The notes under the pieces were generated by a model that made no database searches, had not been told where the DNA came from, and saw only the letters and a program-made list of their open reading frames with translations. Shown piece by piece: positions 7,458 to 17,315 of a stretch of 38,014 nucleotides of DNA. Within the stretch, counting starts at the first letter, position 1. Each line of letters begins with the position of its first letter. The position numbers and the translations under genes are program-made. The stretch covers positions 1 to 38,014 of the forward strand of contig CANQZR010000003.1 of NCBI GenBank assembly GCA_947628405.1, given 5' to 3'. The DNA is from an uncultured Clostridia bacterium. GTDB lineage: Bacteria > Bacillota > Clostridia > Oscillospirales > Ruminococcaceae.

Positions 7458-7550
7458 CAAATTTTAACAAAACATATTCATAAAATATCGTAACTTATAA
7501 TATGATTCTAAGCGAGTTTTTTCACAAATTCAAAATTAACAACGCTGAAA

Positions 7551-8381
7551 TTAATTATTTGCATAGAAATAAATTGCCTTAATATCTTCATCGCTCAAAT
7601 ATCCCTCGGAATATGCGGTTTTTATGTCAATAAACTCAGAGCCTTTGTGCAATAAAATTTCATAACTTCCACTTGTGAGTAAAAATGACCAATCTCCCAC
7701 ATCTACTTTTTTAATGTCTGCTGTGCAATCATACCCATATCCCCACATAATGACAACTTCACAATCATTATATATGCCGTAATAATCCATAATAAACATT
7801 TCTTCGCTTTTGGCGTCTGGCCAAATTTTTGACTTATATAATACAAAATCATCTTTTAATTTTGTTTCTTGTTCATACGTCAGCGGAGTCAAATCAGGAT
7901 ATTCTTCTATTACAGAGGTTACAGTTGTTTCTTTTTGAGAAACCATACTTGTTACAAAATTTGTTGTCGTTTGTGAAGTACTGGTTGTTGTTATTGACGT
8001 ATCGGAGGTTGCTTTTTCTTGATAAACTGTACTTATTTCAGAATTTGCTGTCTCCTGTAATTTTGTTTCTTGTTCATGCGTCAGTACAGTCAAATCAGGA
8101 TATTCTTCTATTACAGGGGTTACAGTTGTTTCTTTTTGAGAAACGATACTTGTTACAAAATTTGTTGTCGTTTGTGAAGTATTAGTTGTTGTTATTGACG
8201 TATTGGAGATTGTTGTTTCCTGTATAGCCGCAAACTCAGTATCTGATGAATTTGTATTGCACACACTTGTATCAAATGATGTTAACTCAGTTTCAATTTT
8301 GTTATCATATGCACAGGACGAAAAAATTAATACAATAAGCAAAATGCATAAATTCAATATTTTGTTTTGCATTTTTCTCAT
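7551..8381 (-). CDS. Lipoprotein with internally duplicated Thr-rich linker
   Basis: The product has 276 residues when started at the ATG at 8381, which has AAAGGAG 9 nt upstream; a longer frame from 8432 would bury the signal peptide. Residues 1-23 are a lipoprotein signal (LIVLIFSSC, Cys23). A Thr/Ser-rich region holds a 67-residue unit present almost twice, each with SQKETTV and IEEYPDL. The C-terminal 90 or so residues (KIWPDAKSEEMFIMDYYGIY onward) form a compact acidic domain of unknown family with one WGYGYDC motif. The gene is visibly more AT-rich than its neighbours and sits beside tRNA genes, which hints at acquisition. No function is assigned. Confidence 0.8.
   Translation of the reverse strand: MRKMQNKILNLCILLIVLIFSSCAYDNKIETELTSFDTSVCNTNSSDTEFAAIQETTISNTSITTTNTSQTTTNFVTSIVSQKETTVTPVIEEYPDLTVLTHEQETKLQETANSEISTVYQEKATSDTSITTTSTSQTTTNFVTSMVSQKETTVTSVIEEYPDLTPLTYEQETKLKDDFVLYKSKIWPDAKSEEMFIMDYYGIYNDCEVVIMWGYGYDCTADIKKVDVGDWSFLLTSGSYEILLHKGSEFIDIKTAYSEGYLSDEDIKAIYFYANN
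7860..8212. repeat. Tandem intragenic duplication, 201-bp period
   Basis: About 152 bp at 7860-8011 recurs at 8061-8212 with only scattered base changes and no indels. The period of 201 bp equals 67 codons, so the frame is kept. It lies wholly inside the lipoprotein gene and lengthens its linker region. Confidence 0.9.
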
Positions 8382-8500
8382 TTTAATTTTCTCCTTTAAA
8401 CAGGCATCTAAGTAATAAAAACGGAACGCCATTTAACGTCATTTGTAAGTGTTTTGAACAGTTTTTGCATATACTTTAATATTACATGTGCCATCTGTCA

Positions 8501-8677
8501 GAGCTTTGCGTTCGGCGTCCGAACCCTCCACCGGGTTCGGACGTGTGGAAAATAAAAAATGTGTACTTTTATGTGTACCTAATATTTTAATAAGCCTCGC
8601 ATACGGCGCGTCTGCGAGGCTTTTATTGGTGGAGCTTTGCGTTCGGCATCCGAACCCTCCACCGGGTTCGGACGTGT
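8501..8677. repeat. 46-bp direct repeat pair downstream of the tRNA genes
   Basis: Copies at 8501-8546 and 8632-8677 differ at one base. Each holds a hairpin (CCGAACCC/GGGTTCGG around TCCACC). The second copy also forms GGTGGAG/CTCCACC with its left flank. A terminator hairpin at 8592-8622 lies between them. The copies lie just past the 3' end of tRNA-Ala, a usual place for integrase att sites, but no integrase is present. Confidence 0.75.
8592..8622 (-). terminator. Hairpin terminator of the tRNA operon (possibly bidirectional)
   Basis: A 10-bp perfect stem AAGCCTCGCA/TGCGAGGCTT encloses an 11-nt loop. The minus-strand tail is TATTAAAATATT, only moderately T-rich; the plus-strand tail is TTATT. 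It is placed 62 bp past the tRNA-Ala 3' end. Confidence 0.6.
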
Positions 8678-8683
8678 TTGCAA

Positions 8684-8759
8684 TGGTGGAGCATAGGGGA
8701 CTTGAACCCCTGACCCCCACACTGCCAGTGTGGTGCGCTCCCAACTGCGCTAATGCCCC
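8684..8759 (-). tRNA. tRNA-Ala (anticodon GGC)
   Basis: On the minus strand a full cloverleaf is seen: acceptor GGGGCAT/ATGCTCC, anticodon stem CCACA/TGTGG around CTGGCAG (anticodon GGC, reading GCC), T arm with GGTTCAAGTCC, discriminator A and encoded CCA. The gene is 76 nt including CCA. It is second in a two-tRNA operon. Confidence 0.96.
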
Positions 8760-8825
8760 ATAAGGTCCTGGATTTGGGAATGTCCGGCGGATATGCAATA
8801 AAGCTGCCGGGAGATCAGAAATGCC

Positions 8826-8909
8826 TGGTGCGGGTGACAGGACTTGAACCTGCACGTCGAGGACACCAGATCCTAAGTCTGGCGCGTCTGCCAATTCCGC
8901 CACACCCGC
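8826..8909 (-). tRNA. tRNA-Leu (anticodon TAG)
   Basis: On the minus strand: acceptor GCGGGTG/CACCCGC, anticodon stem CCAGA/TCTGG around CTTAGGA (anticodon TAG, reading CTA), the long variable arm of class II tRNAs, T arm GGTTCAAGTCC, discriminator A and encoded CCA. The length is 84 nt. It is first in the operon, directly behind a consensus promoter. Confidence 0.96.
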
Positions 8910-8924
8910 CGACTGACATAAGCT

Positions 8925-8953
8925 ATTATACATCATTTTTCGGACGTTGTCAA
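8925..8953 (-). promoter_or_regulatory. Consensus promoter of the tRNA-Leu/tRNA-Ala operon
   Basis: On the minus strand TTGACA (8948-8953) and TATAAT (8925-8930) are both perfect and 17 bp apart. The predicted start is about 10 bp before the mature tRNA-Leu 5' end. Confidence 0.92.
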
Positions 8954-9020
8954 GCAAAATCATAAATTTTTTATCATCTTTGCAGGATCGTATAATTCTT
9001 ATGTTTTTGAAAACAGGCTA

Positions 9021-9049
9021 TTGACATTTTACGACAAAACAGGTATACT
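9021..9049 (+). promoter_or_regulatory. Sigma-A promoter of the AIM24-family gene
   Basis: TTGACA (9021-9026) and TATACT (9044-9049) are 17 bp apart. An apparent upstream start for the gene coincides with the -35 box, which shows that the downstream ATG at 9108 is the real one. Confidence 0.85.
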
Positions 9050-9107
9050 TGATTTATGTAATGCGAACGGATCTATCCGCATAAATATTTTTAGGGGGAA
9101 TAAATCT

Positions 9108-9788
9108 ATGAGATACGAAATACAGGGGACGCCTTTTCCTGTGGCAATATGCAGGCTGGAAGCCGGTGAGACGGTATGCTGCCAGAGAGGCGGCATGGCT
9201 TGGATGTCACCGAATATGAAAATGTCAACAAACGCAGGCGGAAGCATAGGCAAAATGTTTTCAAGGGCTGTTTCCGGCGAATCCGTATTCCAGAATAAAT
9301 ATACGGCGGAAGGCGGAATGGGCGAGATAGCTTTTTCGTCATCTGTGCCCGGGAATATCCTTCCTTTTGAGATATCACCTTCAAAACAGATAGTTGCACA
9401 GAAGTCCGCATATCTTGCTTCGACCGAAAATGTAAATCTAACTATATTTTTTCAGAAAAAGTTCGGCACGGGATTGTTCGGCGGCGAAGGTTTTATAATG
9501 CAGAAGCTAAGCGGCGAAGGTATAGCTTTTCTTGAAATAGACGGCAGCGTTATTGAATATGATCTTGCGGCAGGGCAGTCGATACTTATAGATACAGGCT
9601 ATCTTGCAGCTATGGACATTACCTGCACCGTGGATATAGAGACCGTAAAGGGCGCAGGCAACATTCTTTTCGGCGGAGAGGGACTTTTTAACACCAAGGT
9701 AACTGGTCCGGGACATATATGGCTGCAAACTATGCCGATATCTTCTCTGGCAGGTTCTGTACGGCCGTTTATAGCAACAGGGAACTGA
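9108..9788 (+). CDS. AIM24 family protein (TIGR00266-type)
   Basis: The product has 226 residues from the ATG at 9108, with AGGGGG about 10 nt upstream. The sequence fits the bacterial AIM24/DUF124 family: glycine-rich beta segments including CCQRGGMAWMSPNMKMST near the N-terminus, FFQKKFGTGLFGGEGFIMQK in the middle and GAGNILFGGEGLFNTKVTGP near the end. The family is predicted to form a beta-helix or barrel related to TRAP-like folds; its bacterial role is not settled. There is no signal peptide, so it is probably cytoplasmic. It is a single-gene unit with its own promoter and terminator. Confidence 0.88.
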   Translation: MRYEIQGTPFPVAICRLEAGETVCCQRGGMAWMSPNMKMSTNAGGSIGKMFSRAVSGESVFQNKYTAEGGMGEIAFSSSVPGNILPFEISPSKQIVAQKSAYLASTENVNLTIFFQKKFGTGLFGGEGFIMQKLSGEGIAFLEIDGSVIEYDLAAGQSILIDTGYLAAMDITCTVDIETVKGAGNILFGGEGLFNTKVTGPGHIWLQTMPISSLAGSVRPFIATGN

Positions 9789-9807
9789 TAACTGATGAAT
9801 ATGACGG

Positions 9808-9843
9808 ATTTCTCCGATATACGTCGGAGAAATTTGTTTTTTA
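9808..9843 (+). terminator. Rho-independent terminator of the AIM24 gene
   Basis: A 10-bp stem ATTTCTCCGA/TCGGAGAAAT (9808-9817 with 9824-9833) has a 6-nt loop and tail TTGTTTTTTA. Confidence 0.85.
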
Positions 9844-9864
9844 TGTGAAAATTCCCGGCAAGTC

Positions 9865-9893
9865 TTGAAAATTCAGCATTAAAATGTTATAAT
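9865..9893 (+). promoter_or_regulatory. Sigma-A promoter of the VanY-type gene
   Basis: TTGAAA (9865-9870) and TATAAT (9888-9893) are 17 bp apart. A leader of about 45 nt precedes the TTG start. Confidence 0.82.
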
Positions 9894-9945
9894 TGGGTTT
9901 ACAGAGAAAAAACAAGGAGATAAAATTCAAAGGAGAGTAATAATT

Positions 9946-10869
9946 TTGCGCGGAATAAAATATCTATTGATAATAACGGTCCTTCTTATAGCATTGGCAT
10001 TTGTACTTACAAATTTTGTTTTCACGCAGAGCGATGAGGAGGAAGCGGAGGTCACCGATACCGCTGATACAACTACTTCTGTTACGACCGAATACGATCC
10101 TTGGGAGGACGAGAATATAGATAATGCATGGGCAATGTTCCTTGTGAACAAGAACAATCCGCTGCCTGCGGATTATGACAGCATGATAGATACCGAAGTA
10201 GTATTTGAAAGCTGGAGAGAATATGAGCTTGATGTGCGCGCTGCCGACTATCTGAAAAGAATGGTAGCCGACGCCAAAGAGGACGGCATAGATCTTCTTG
10301 TAGTCTCCGCATACAGGACTATAGAATATCAGCAGCAGAATTTTGACAACAGCGTAAAGGACAGAATGGATAACCGGGGCATGACCTATGATGAGGCTTA
10401 TGCGGATACGCTGAATGAAGTTGCGCTGCCGGGAGAAAGCGAACACAATGCAGGTCTTGCGCTTGACATAATGTGTGAGGAATATCAGAGCATGGACGAT
10501 GATGGTTTTGAAAATACAGATGCTTTCAAGTGGCTTGACGAACACGCTTATGAATACGGATTTATTCTTAGATATCCAAAGGACAAATATGCGGTAACAG
10601 GCATTATTTACGAACCGTGGCATTACAGATTTGTAGGAGAATATTTTGCCGAAGAGATCAAGAAGAGCGGTTTGTGTCTTGAGGAATATTATCAGTCTAT
10701 GGGCTGGCTTGACGAAAACGGCAAGGCGATAAAAATGCGCGGACCTTATGAAGAGATCGAAAGGGAGAAAGAAAAGGAAGCAGAAACTTCTGTGACTGTT
10801 GAGACAGAGCCGAAAAAGACAATGCCTTCTATACCGTATTCGGAACAGCAGGTAACTATAATAGTGTGA
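9946..10869 (+). CDS. VanY-type D-alanyl-D-alanine carboxypeptidase
   Basis: This 307-residue protein starts at TTG 9946, with AGGAGAG 8 nt upstream. One N-terminal helix (about residues 5-26) anchors or exports it. The peptidase domain (about 95-245) has the M15B motif SEHNAGLALDI, giving zinc ligands His167 and Asp174, and EPWHYRF, giving Glu223 as catalytic base and His226 as third ligand. It should trim the terminal D-Ala from peptidoglycan stem peptides outside the membrane. The C-terminal 60 residues are a charged, Glu/Thr-rich tail. No vancomycin-resistance genes are nearby, so a housekeeping cell-wall role is more likely. Confidence 0.92.
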   Translation: MRGIKYLLIITVLLIALAFVLTNFVFTQSDEEEAEVTDTADTTTSVTTEYDPWEDENIDNAWAMFLVNKNNPLPADYDSMIDTEVVFESWREYELDVRAADYLKRMVADAKEDGIDLLVVSAYRTIEYQQQNFDNSVKDRMDNRGMTYDEAYADTLNEVALPGESEHNAGLALDIMCEEYQSMDDDGFENTDAFKWLDEHAYEYGFILRYPKDKYAVTGIIYEPWHYRFVGEYFAEEIKKSGLCLEEYYQSMGWLDENGKAIKMRGPYEEIEREKEKEAETSVTVETEPKKTMPSIPYSEQQVTIIV

Positions 10870-10883
10870 ACAGCAAAAAGAAA

Positions 10884-10909
10884 AGCTCCGCATAAAAATA
10901 TGCGGAGCT
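10884..10909. terminator. Bidirectional terminator between the VanY gene and guaB
   Basis: An 11-bp perfect stem AGCTCCGCATA/TATGCGGAGCT encloses a 4-nt loop. The plus-strand tail is GAATTTTTA; the minus-strand tail is TTTCTTTTTG. It serves two converging genes whose stops are 47 bp apart. Confidence 0.88.
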
Positions 10910-10915
10910 GAATTT

Positions 10916-12427
<1,512 letters not shown>

Positions 12428-12447
12428 TTATTTGGATATTTCTATAT

Positions 12448-12476
12448 AGGATAACACTTTATAGAGTTTTAGTCAA
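12448..12476 (-). promoter_or_regulatory. Sigma-A promoter of guaB
   Basis: On the minus strand TTGACT (12471-12476) and TATCCT (12448-12453) are 17 bp apart. The leader is about 50 nt, too short for a full purine riboswitch. Confidence 0.75.
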
Positions 12477-12539
12477 GTCATTTTTATGAATTTGTGGGTA
12501 AAATTATTTCAACGCCCGAGGAATTTTTTTGTGCATTTT

Positions 12540-14906
12540 TCATACATTCTTTTTTCTCCTGATAATTAAGCATACGGCGGAGTAAATTATCAGTCCTGAT
12601 ATGCCGGCGGCCGAGGATACAGCTCCGATATCGCGCCATTTTGAATGATAAACGCATTTTATGGTATGCTTTCCTGCCGGAACGGGTATCGCCTGAAATC
12701 CGAAATTTGCTTTTATGATAGGAACTTCCTCGCCGTCCACATACGCCGTGAAGCCCTCGTCATAAGCAACGCTGAAAAATACAAGCTCCGGTTCGGAAAA
12801 ATCTGTCTCCGCATTGTATGAATCGTCATCAGTATAGTAGCCGGAAACGGTTTTTTCGGCGCGTTTATCACATTCTTCCGCAAATTCTTCGTCGTCAAGG
12901 ACGTAAAGTTCTTCTTCCGGAACAGGGTCAAGGTAGTCCGAAACGGCGGATACATCTTCTACTGCCATAACTTTAAGCATTATGCGCTCACGGACTTCCT
13001 TGTCAAGAGAAAGAAGTTTTTCATCTGAAATGCAGTAGTTATAACAGAAGCCCATCGGAATATAATTTGTATTGCGTTTTATATCGTAATTGCCGTATTT
13101 TTTATACGGAACAAATGTGGGATACGATCCGTTATCGCCGCCCTGCGGGTCGGCAGCATTGTCGACCTCGCTGTCGGGGCAGTATTTCACATTGTATTCG
13201 ACCGATAAAAGACATTTTGACGGATAATCATCGTTCAAATCGTCATACAGGATATCTTTTGCGCTGCAATATCGGGCAACATAGGGGCTTTGCACACTTG
13301 TAAACACATATGAAGAATATTCCCTCCACAGGATATTCATGTTCAGGTATATGTCATCACTCAGAGAGAGCTTTCTTCCAAGGTCGGTCTTTTCAATTTC
13401 CGGGAATGTGGAAGAATCATAATATGAATTGTTGTACATTTCCGATGACGGCGTATCTCCCAGACCGAAAAGCACCTCGGATTCGGAAACGGCAAAAGCA
13501 AAAGCAACTGCCACAACAAGAACGAATTTCGGATATGTTTCATTTCGTTTCGTCCTGAAAACGAGCAGGTATGTAATTATCAAACCGATCGCCGTTATCA
13601 GGATAAGGGTCCATTTCTGGATATGATTATAGTATGCGTTGGATTCCCATAGTGTAAATTTTTCTATAGGGAATATCAGGCAGAACAGTATTATCAGCGC
13701 AAGAACGGCGGAATGGACAATGATGCCAGGTTTGAAATATTTTGCTTCGTTTTCAAGAGCTGCGGCTGTCATAGCGCACATTATGAGCGTAGGCGCAAAC
13801 ATCCACCTTGCATAATAAATTGAGCTTCCCATAGAAAAAATACTGTTCAGCACAGGAACGAATGAAATTATAATGCAAAGAAGAGTAAGTTTTGTCTGCC
13901 ATGACTTTTTATTTGCGCAGATATATGCTATTGCTCCGCTAACGCCGAATATGGGAACATACATAGCCTGCGACGACCACCTTGAACCGAAAGGATAGCC
14001 GCCCTTGAAATCGGGAAAGATGCTTGTGTAGCCCTGAAGTTCCGGCAGCATGAAGATAGATTGTATTATCCTCGGATATCTCCATGGAGTTTCATACAGC
14101 AGCATTTCTTTGATACTGCTGAAGCCTTCGCCGGTGCGAGGGCTGTTCAGGATATATACTGCTGACGGAACAAGAGCTATCCCTGAAGCCATAAGTCCGA
14201 GAACGGTCTCAGCCGCTAAACAGAAAAAATCTTTTAATGTTATGCGGAAGGTTTTGTCCGTAAGCCGTACAAGAAAATATATTATCAGGAAAACGGCTTC
14301 TATTCCGAATATATAATACTGTGTAAGCGCACATATGAATACTGCCGCTCCAAAAACGCCGCGGCGTTTATCTACGACTGCCGATTCCAGAGCCGTGGGC
14401 AAAAGTGGGAACAGTGCCATTGCGTCCAGATATGGCAGCACAAGATTGACCATTACAGCGCCCGAATAGGCATACAGCACAGCGCCGGTCAGCGCGTTAT
14501 CCGGGTGTTTGCAGGATCGGGAAACATATATGAACGCGGTAAGAGCGGCTGTGCCGAATTTGATCGCGATAATAAATTCATTTGCTGCCATTACTGCACT
14601 GTCAGGAAAAAGAGCGTACAAAAAATTGAACGGACTGAAAAGATTGTAGAACGTATATGCCGTTATGTAATCTACACCCGCTCCCGAATAAAAATCAAAC
14701 TGCGGCAGTATGCCTTGGCGGATATTTCTGCTGGTGTATATAAAAAACGGTATCTGTTGGAGGTCATAATCGCCATAATGGCAGAAAACAAATCCATTCT
14801 GTGCGGTAAATGAAGCTGCCGATATCATGAACGGCAAGGATCCGAACAAAAATGCGCAGATGTAATATTTTTTTTCAATTTTAGAACGGTTCATAGGTAT
14901 TTCCAT
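12540..14906 (-). CDS. YfhO-family membrane protein, paralogue 4 (last in the operon)
   Basis: The 788-residue protein has about a dozen hydrophobic helices in residues 15-470, an outer-face region to about 760 and a final helix before a basic tail. It fits the YfhO family (PF09586): the GDYDLQQIPFF loop near residue 42 carries the acidic residue expected in a GT-C-type active site, SGAGVDYI follows, and the C-terminal beta domain reads FFSVAYDEGFTAYVDGEEVP then PVPAGKHTIKCVYHSK. Characterised relatives glycosylate lipoteichoic acid in Bacillus and Listeria; that role here is inference. Its last 160 or so codons are almost identical to paralogue 3, but the segment at about 460-620 is not. Start chosen by AGGGGAAA. 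Confidence 0.88.
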   Translation of the reverse strand: MEIPMNRSKIEKKYYICAFLFGSLPFMISAASFTAQNGFVFCHYGDYDLQQIPFFIYTSRNIRQGILPQFDFYSGAGVDYITAYTFYNLFSPFNFLYALFPDSAVMAANEFIIAIKFGTAALTAFIYVSRSCKHPDNALTGAVLYAYSGAVMVNLVLPYLDAMALFPLLPTALESAVVDKRRGVFGAAVFICALTQYYIFGIEAVFLIIYFLVRLTDKTFRITLKDFFCLAAETVLGLMASGIALVPSAVYILNSPRTGEGFSSIKEMLLYETPWRYPRIIQSIFMLPELQGYTSIFPDFKGGYPFGSRWSSQAMYVPIFGVSGAIAYICANKKSWQTKLTLLCIIISFVPVLNSIFSMGSSIYYARWMFAPTLIMCAMTAAALENEAKYFKPGIIVHSAVLALIILFCLIFPIEKFTLWESNAYYNHIQKWTLILITAIGLIITYLLVFRTKRNETYPKFVLVVAVAFAFAVSESEVLFGLGDTPSSEMYNNSYYDSSTFPEIEKTDLGRKLSLSDDIYLNMNILWREYSSYVFTSVQSPYVARYCSAKDILYDDLNDDYPSKCLLSVEYNVKYCPDSEVDNAADPQGGDNGSYPTFVPYKKYGNYDIKRNTNYIPMGFCYNYCISDEKLLSLDKEVRERIMLKVMAVEDVSAVSDYLDPVPEEELYVLDDEEFAEECDKRAEKTVSGYYTDDDSYNAETDFSEPELVFFSVAYDEGFTAYVDGEEVPIIKANFGFQAIPVPAGKHTIKCVYHSKWRDIGAVSSAAGISGLIIYSAVCLIIRRKKNV
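12589..13068. repeat. 480-bp near-identical block shared with 14991-15470
   Basis: Aligned at a constant offset of 2402 bp, the two blocks differ at about six positions by eye, with no indels. They encode the C-terminal outer domain of YfhO paralogues 4 and 3. Identity stops sharply at 13068/15470, where the variable segment begins. Parts of the block are also identical in paralogue 2 (17395-17474 and 17752-17831). This is the mark of recent gene conversion. Confidence 0.92.
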
Positions 14907-14917
14907 ATCTGTTTCCC

Positions 14918-17299
14918 CTATGTATTATCATTTGGAACGGCAGCTGATCTGCTTTTCTTTTTTATAATTATAAATATTACCGTGTAGACGATCAGTCCTG
15001 ATATGCCGGCGACCGAGGATACAGCTCCGATATCGCGCCATTTTGAATGATAAACGCATTTTATGGTATGCTTTCCTGCCGGGACGGGTATTGCCTGAAA
15101 TCCGAAATTTGCTTTTATGATAGGAACTTCCTCGCCGTCCACATACGCCGTGAAGCCCTCGTCATAAGCAACGCTGAAAAATACAAGCTCCGGTTCGGAA
15201 AAATCTGTCTCCGCATTGTATGAATCGTCATCAGTATAGTAGCCGGAAACGGTTTTTTCGGCGCGTTTATCACATTCTTCCGCAAATTCTTCGTCGTCAA
15301 GGACGTAAAGTTCTTCTTCCGGAACAGGGTCAAGGTAGTCCGAAACGGCGGATACATCTTCTACTGCCATTACTTTAAGCATTATGCGCTCACGGACTTC
15401 CTTGTCAAGAGAAAGAAGTTTTTCATCTGAAATGCAGTAGTCATAACAAAAGCCCATCGGAATATAATTTTCGTTTAAAAAATAATCATATATGCTTTCA
15501 TTTTTGTAATAGCTGAAGCTGTCATACGGCTTGAAAGCGTCTGCACGGATAGAGTCTTCTATAGGGAACGGATCTGCGATCAGAGCTGTTTTCACCGACA
15601 TAAGGCTTTGTGTGGCAAATTCGTCCCTAAGACCGTCATTGACCGTACCAATAGCGTTTACATAATCCTGAACATTGTTGTTGTAGATACTTGTAAAACA
15701 GTATGACGATCCTTTGCCCCATGTAAGATTTATATTGGTAAGATCTCTGTCGAGCATAATTCTGCTGCTCTGATCTTCTGCATCTATATCCGGAACATAA
15801 TCAGGATCGGCGTGAGGAAGGGTGAACAGATCGGGATACATATTGCCTATCTGTCCGAGGGAGCAAAGCGCTTCGGAGATAGTAAACACAAAAACCATGG
15901 CAACAGCTATTATCATACGGGAATAGTCCTTGTTGTTCCTTGCTTTGAATACCATTAAAAATGTCAGGATAATTCCTATAAACGAAACAATTATCCATGT
16001 ATATTTATTTTCATGGTTATATGACGTGCCGGACGCGTCGTCGGCGCTTAAGAACTTTTCCATGGGGAAAATAAATGAGAATATGGTTATTGCAGCAACG
16101 ACGGCGGTTTCAATAATGATACCCGGCTTGAAATATTTCGGCTCGTTTTCAAGAGCGCAGGCAGTCATCATGCAAAGTATGAGCGTGGGCGCAAACATCC
16201 ACCTTGCATAATAAATTGAGCTTCCCATTGAAAAAATGCTGTTAAGCACAGGAACGAATGCAATTATAAAGCAAAGAAGAGTAAGTTTTGTCTGCCATGA
16301 CTTTTTATGTGCGCAGATATATGCTATCACTCCCGACATTCCGAACAGCGGCACATACAATGATATGCTTGAAAATCTTGAACCGTATGGATATTCGCCT
16401 TTGAAGTCGGGGAAAAAGCTGGTAAACGACGCAAGATCCGGCGGCATGAATGAAGAACGTATTATTCTTGGGTACCTCCATGGGCTTTCGTATAAAAGCA
16501 TATCTTTTATATTGCTGAACGGTTCGCCCATTCTTGTGCTGCCTGCCATTTGTATCACCGCGGGGATAAGGGATATCCCGGCAGCCGCAAGTCCCAGCAG
16601 GGTTTCCATAGCAAGGCAGAAAAAGTCCTTTAAACTTATGCGGAAGTTTTTATCGGTAAATCTTACGAAGAAGTATATTATAATGAAAACGGCTTCCATG
16701 CCGAACATATAATACTGTGTAATTGCGCAGATAAACACCATAGTTCCGAAAACTCCGCGGCGTTTATCCACGACCGCTGATTCCAGAGCCGTAAGCAGGA
16801 ACGGGAACAGCGCAATAGAATCAAGATATGGAAGGGTAAGGGTTATCATTGTAAATCCGGAATAAGCATAAAGCAGTCCGCCGGTCAGGGCAAGATCGTC
16901 CGTTTTGCAGAAACGGGAAATATACATATATGCCGCCATTGACGCAGCGCCGAATTTAAGGGACATTATAAACGGCATAACAAACACCAGCGCTTTTTCA
17001 GGAAAAAGAGCATGGATAAACGTAAACGGACTGAAAAGATCATAAAAAGTATATGCGTTTATAAAATCCAGACCGGCTCCGTTGTTGAAATCAAACTGAG
17101 GAAAATGAAAATTTGAAACGTTTTTGCTTACATATACCGTAAACGGCAGCATCTGTACATTAAAGTCGCCGTAAAGATAAAGTACGCCGTGGCTTTTTAC
17201 TGAAAATGATACAGAGGTTATCAGAAACGGTATAAGTCCCAGCACAAACGCTAAAATATAATATTTTTTCTTTGATGACCTTTTTACTGAAAGTTCCAT
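14918..17299 (-). CDS. YfhO-family membrane protein, paralogue 3
   Basis: At 793 residues, it has the same architecture as paralogue 4. N-terminal helices flank GDFNVQMLPF and NGAGLDFINAYTFYDLFSPF; a many-helix core contains the shared GSSIYYARWMFAPTLILCMM segment; a variable outer segment covers about 460-625; then comes the conserved beta domain and a final helix with a lysine-rich end. The start has GGAGG 6-8 nt upstream. It begins 16 bp after the stop of paralogue 2, consistent with one transcript. The middle segment (from about DIDAEDQSSRIML to SYYKNESIYDYF) has little in common with the other three. Confidence 0.88.
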   Translation of the reverse strand: MELSVKRSSKKKYYILAFVLGLIPFLITSVSFSVKSHGVLYLYGDFNVQMLPFTVYVSKNVSNFHFPQFDFNNGAGLDFINAYTFYDLFSPFTFIHALFPEKALVFVMPFIMSLKFGAASMAAYMYISRFCKTDDLALTGGLLYAYSGFTMITLTLPYLDSIALFPFLLTALESAVVDKRRGVFGTMVFICAITQYYMFGMEAVFIIIYFFVRFTDKNFRISLKDFFCLAMETLLGLAAAGISLIPAVIQMAGSTRMGEPFSNIKDMLLYESPWRYPRIIRSSFMPPDLASFTSFFPDFKGEYPYGSRFSSISLYVPLFGMSGVIAYICAHKKSWQTKLTLLCFIIAFVPVLNSIFSMGSSIYYARWMFAPTLILCMMTACALENEPKYFKPGIIIETAVVAAITIFSFIFPMEKFLSADDASGTSYNHENKYTWIIVSFIGIILTFLMVFKARNNKDYSRMIIAVAMVFVFTISEALCSLGQIGNMYPDLFTLPHADPDYVPDIDAEDQSSRIMLDRDLTNINLTWGKGSSYCFTSIYNNNVQDYVNAIGTVNDGLRDEFATQSLMSVKTALIADPFPIEDSIRADAFKPYDSFSYYKNESIYDYFLNENYIPMGFCYDYCISDEKLLSLDKEVRERIMLKVMAVEDVSAVSDYLDPVPEEELYVLDDEEFAEECDKRAEKTVSGYYTDDDSYNAETDFSEPELVFFSVAYDEGFTAYVDGEEVPIIKANFGFQAIPVPAGKHTIKCVYHSKWRDIGAVSSVAGISGLIVYTVIFIIIKKKSRSAAVPNDNT
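14991..15470. repeat. 480-bp near-identical block, second copy
   Basis: This is the partner of 12589-13068. At positions where the two differ, this copy sometimes agrees with paralogue 2 (for example GACGGGTATTGCC at about 15084), so the tract looks like a mosaic of the paralogues. Confidence 0.92.
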
Positions 17300-17315
17300 G
17301 GCAGCCTCCGTAAAA

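Noticed and set aside
7860-8212. Possible CRISPR or tandem repeat array
   Set aside because: Only two long in-frame units are present, with coding continuity and no spacers.
8439-8963. Open frames on both strands over the tRNA region
   Set aside because: They cross two complete tRNA genes, a terminator and repeats; the predicted peptides simply translate tRNA sequence.
9946-10869. Vancomycin-resistance cluster suggested by the VanY-type gene
   Set aside because: No VanR/S, VanH/A/X or ligase gene is nearby; AIM24 and guaB flank it.
9964-10893. Minus-strand 309-codon frame opposite the VanY gene
   Set aside because: The plus-strand protein has the M15B zinc motifs and a promoter; the antisense frame runs through the terminator and is Phe/Arg-rich nonsense.
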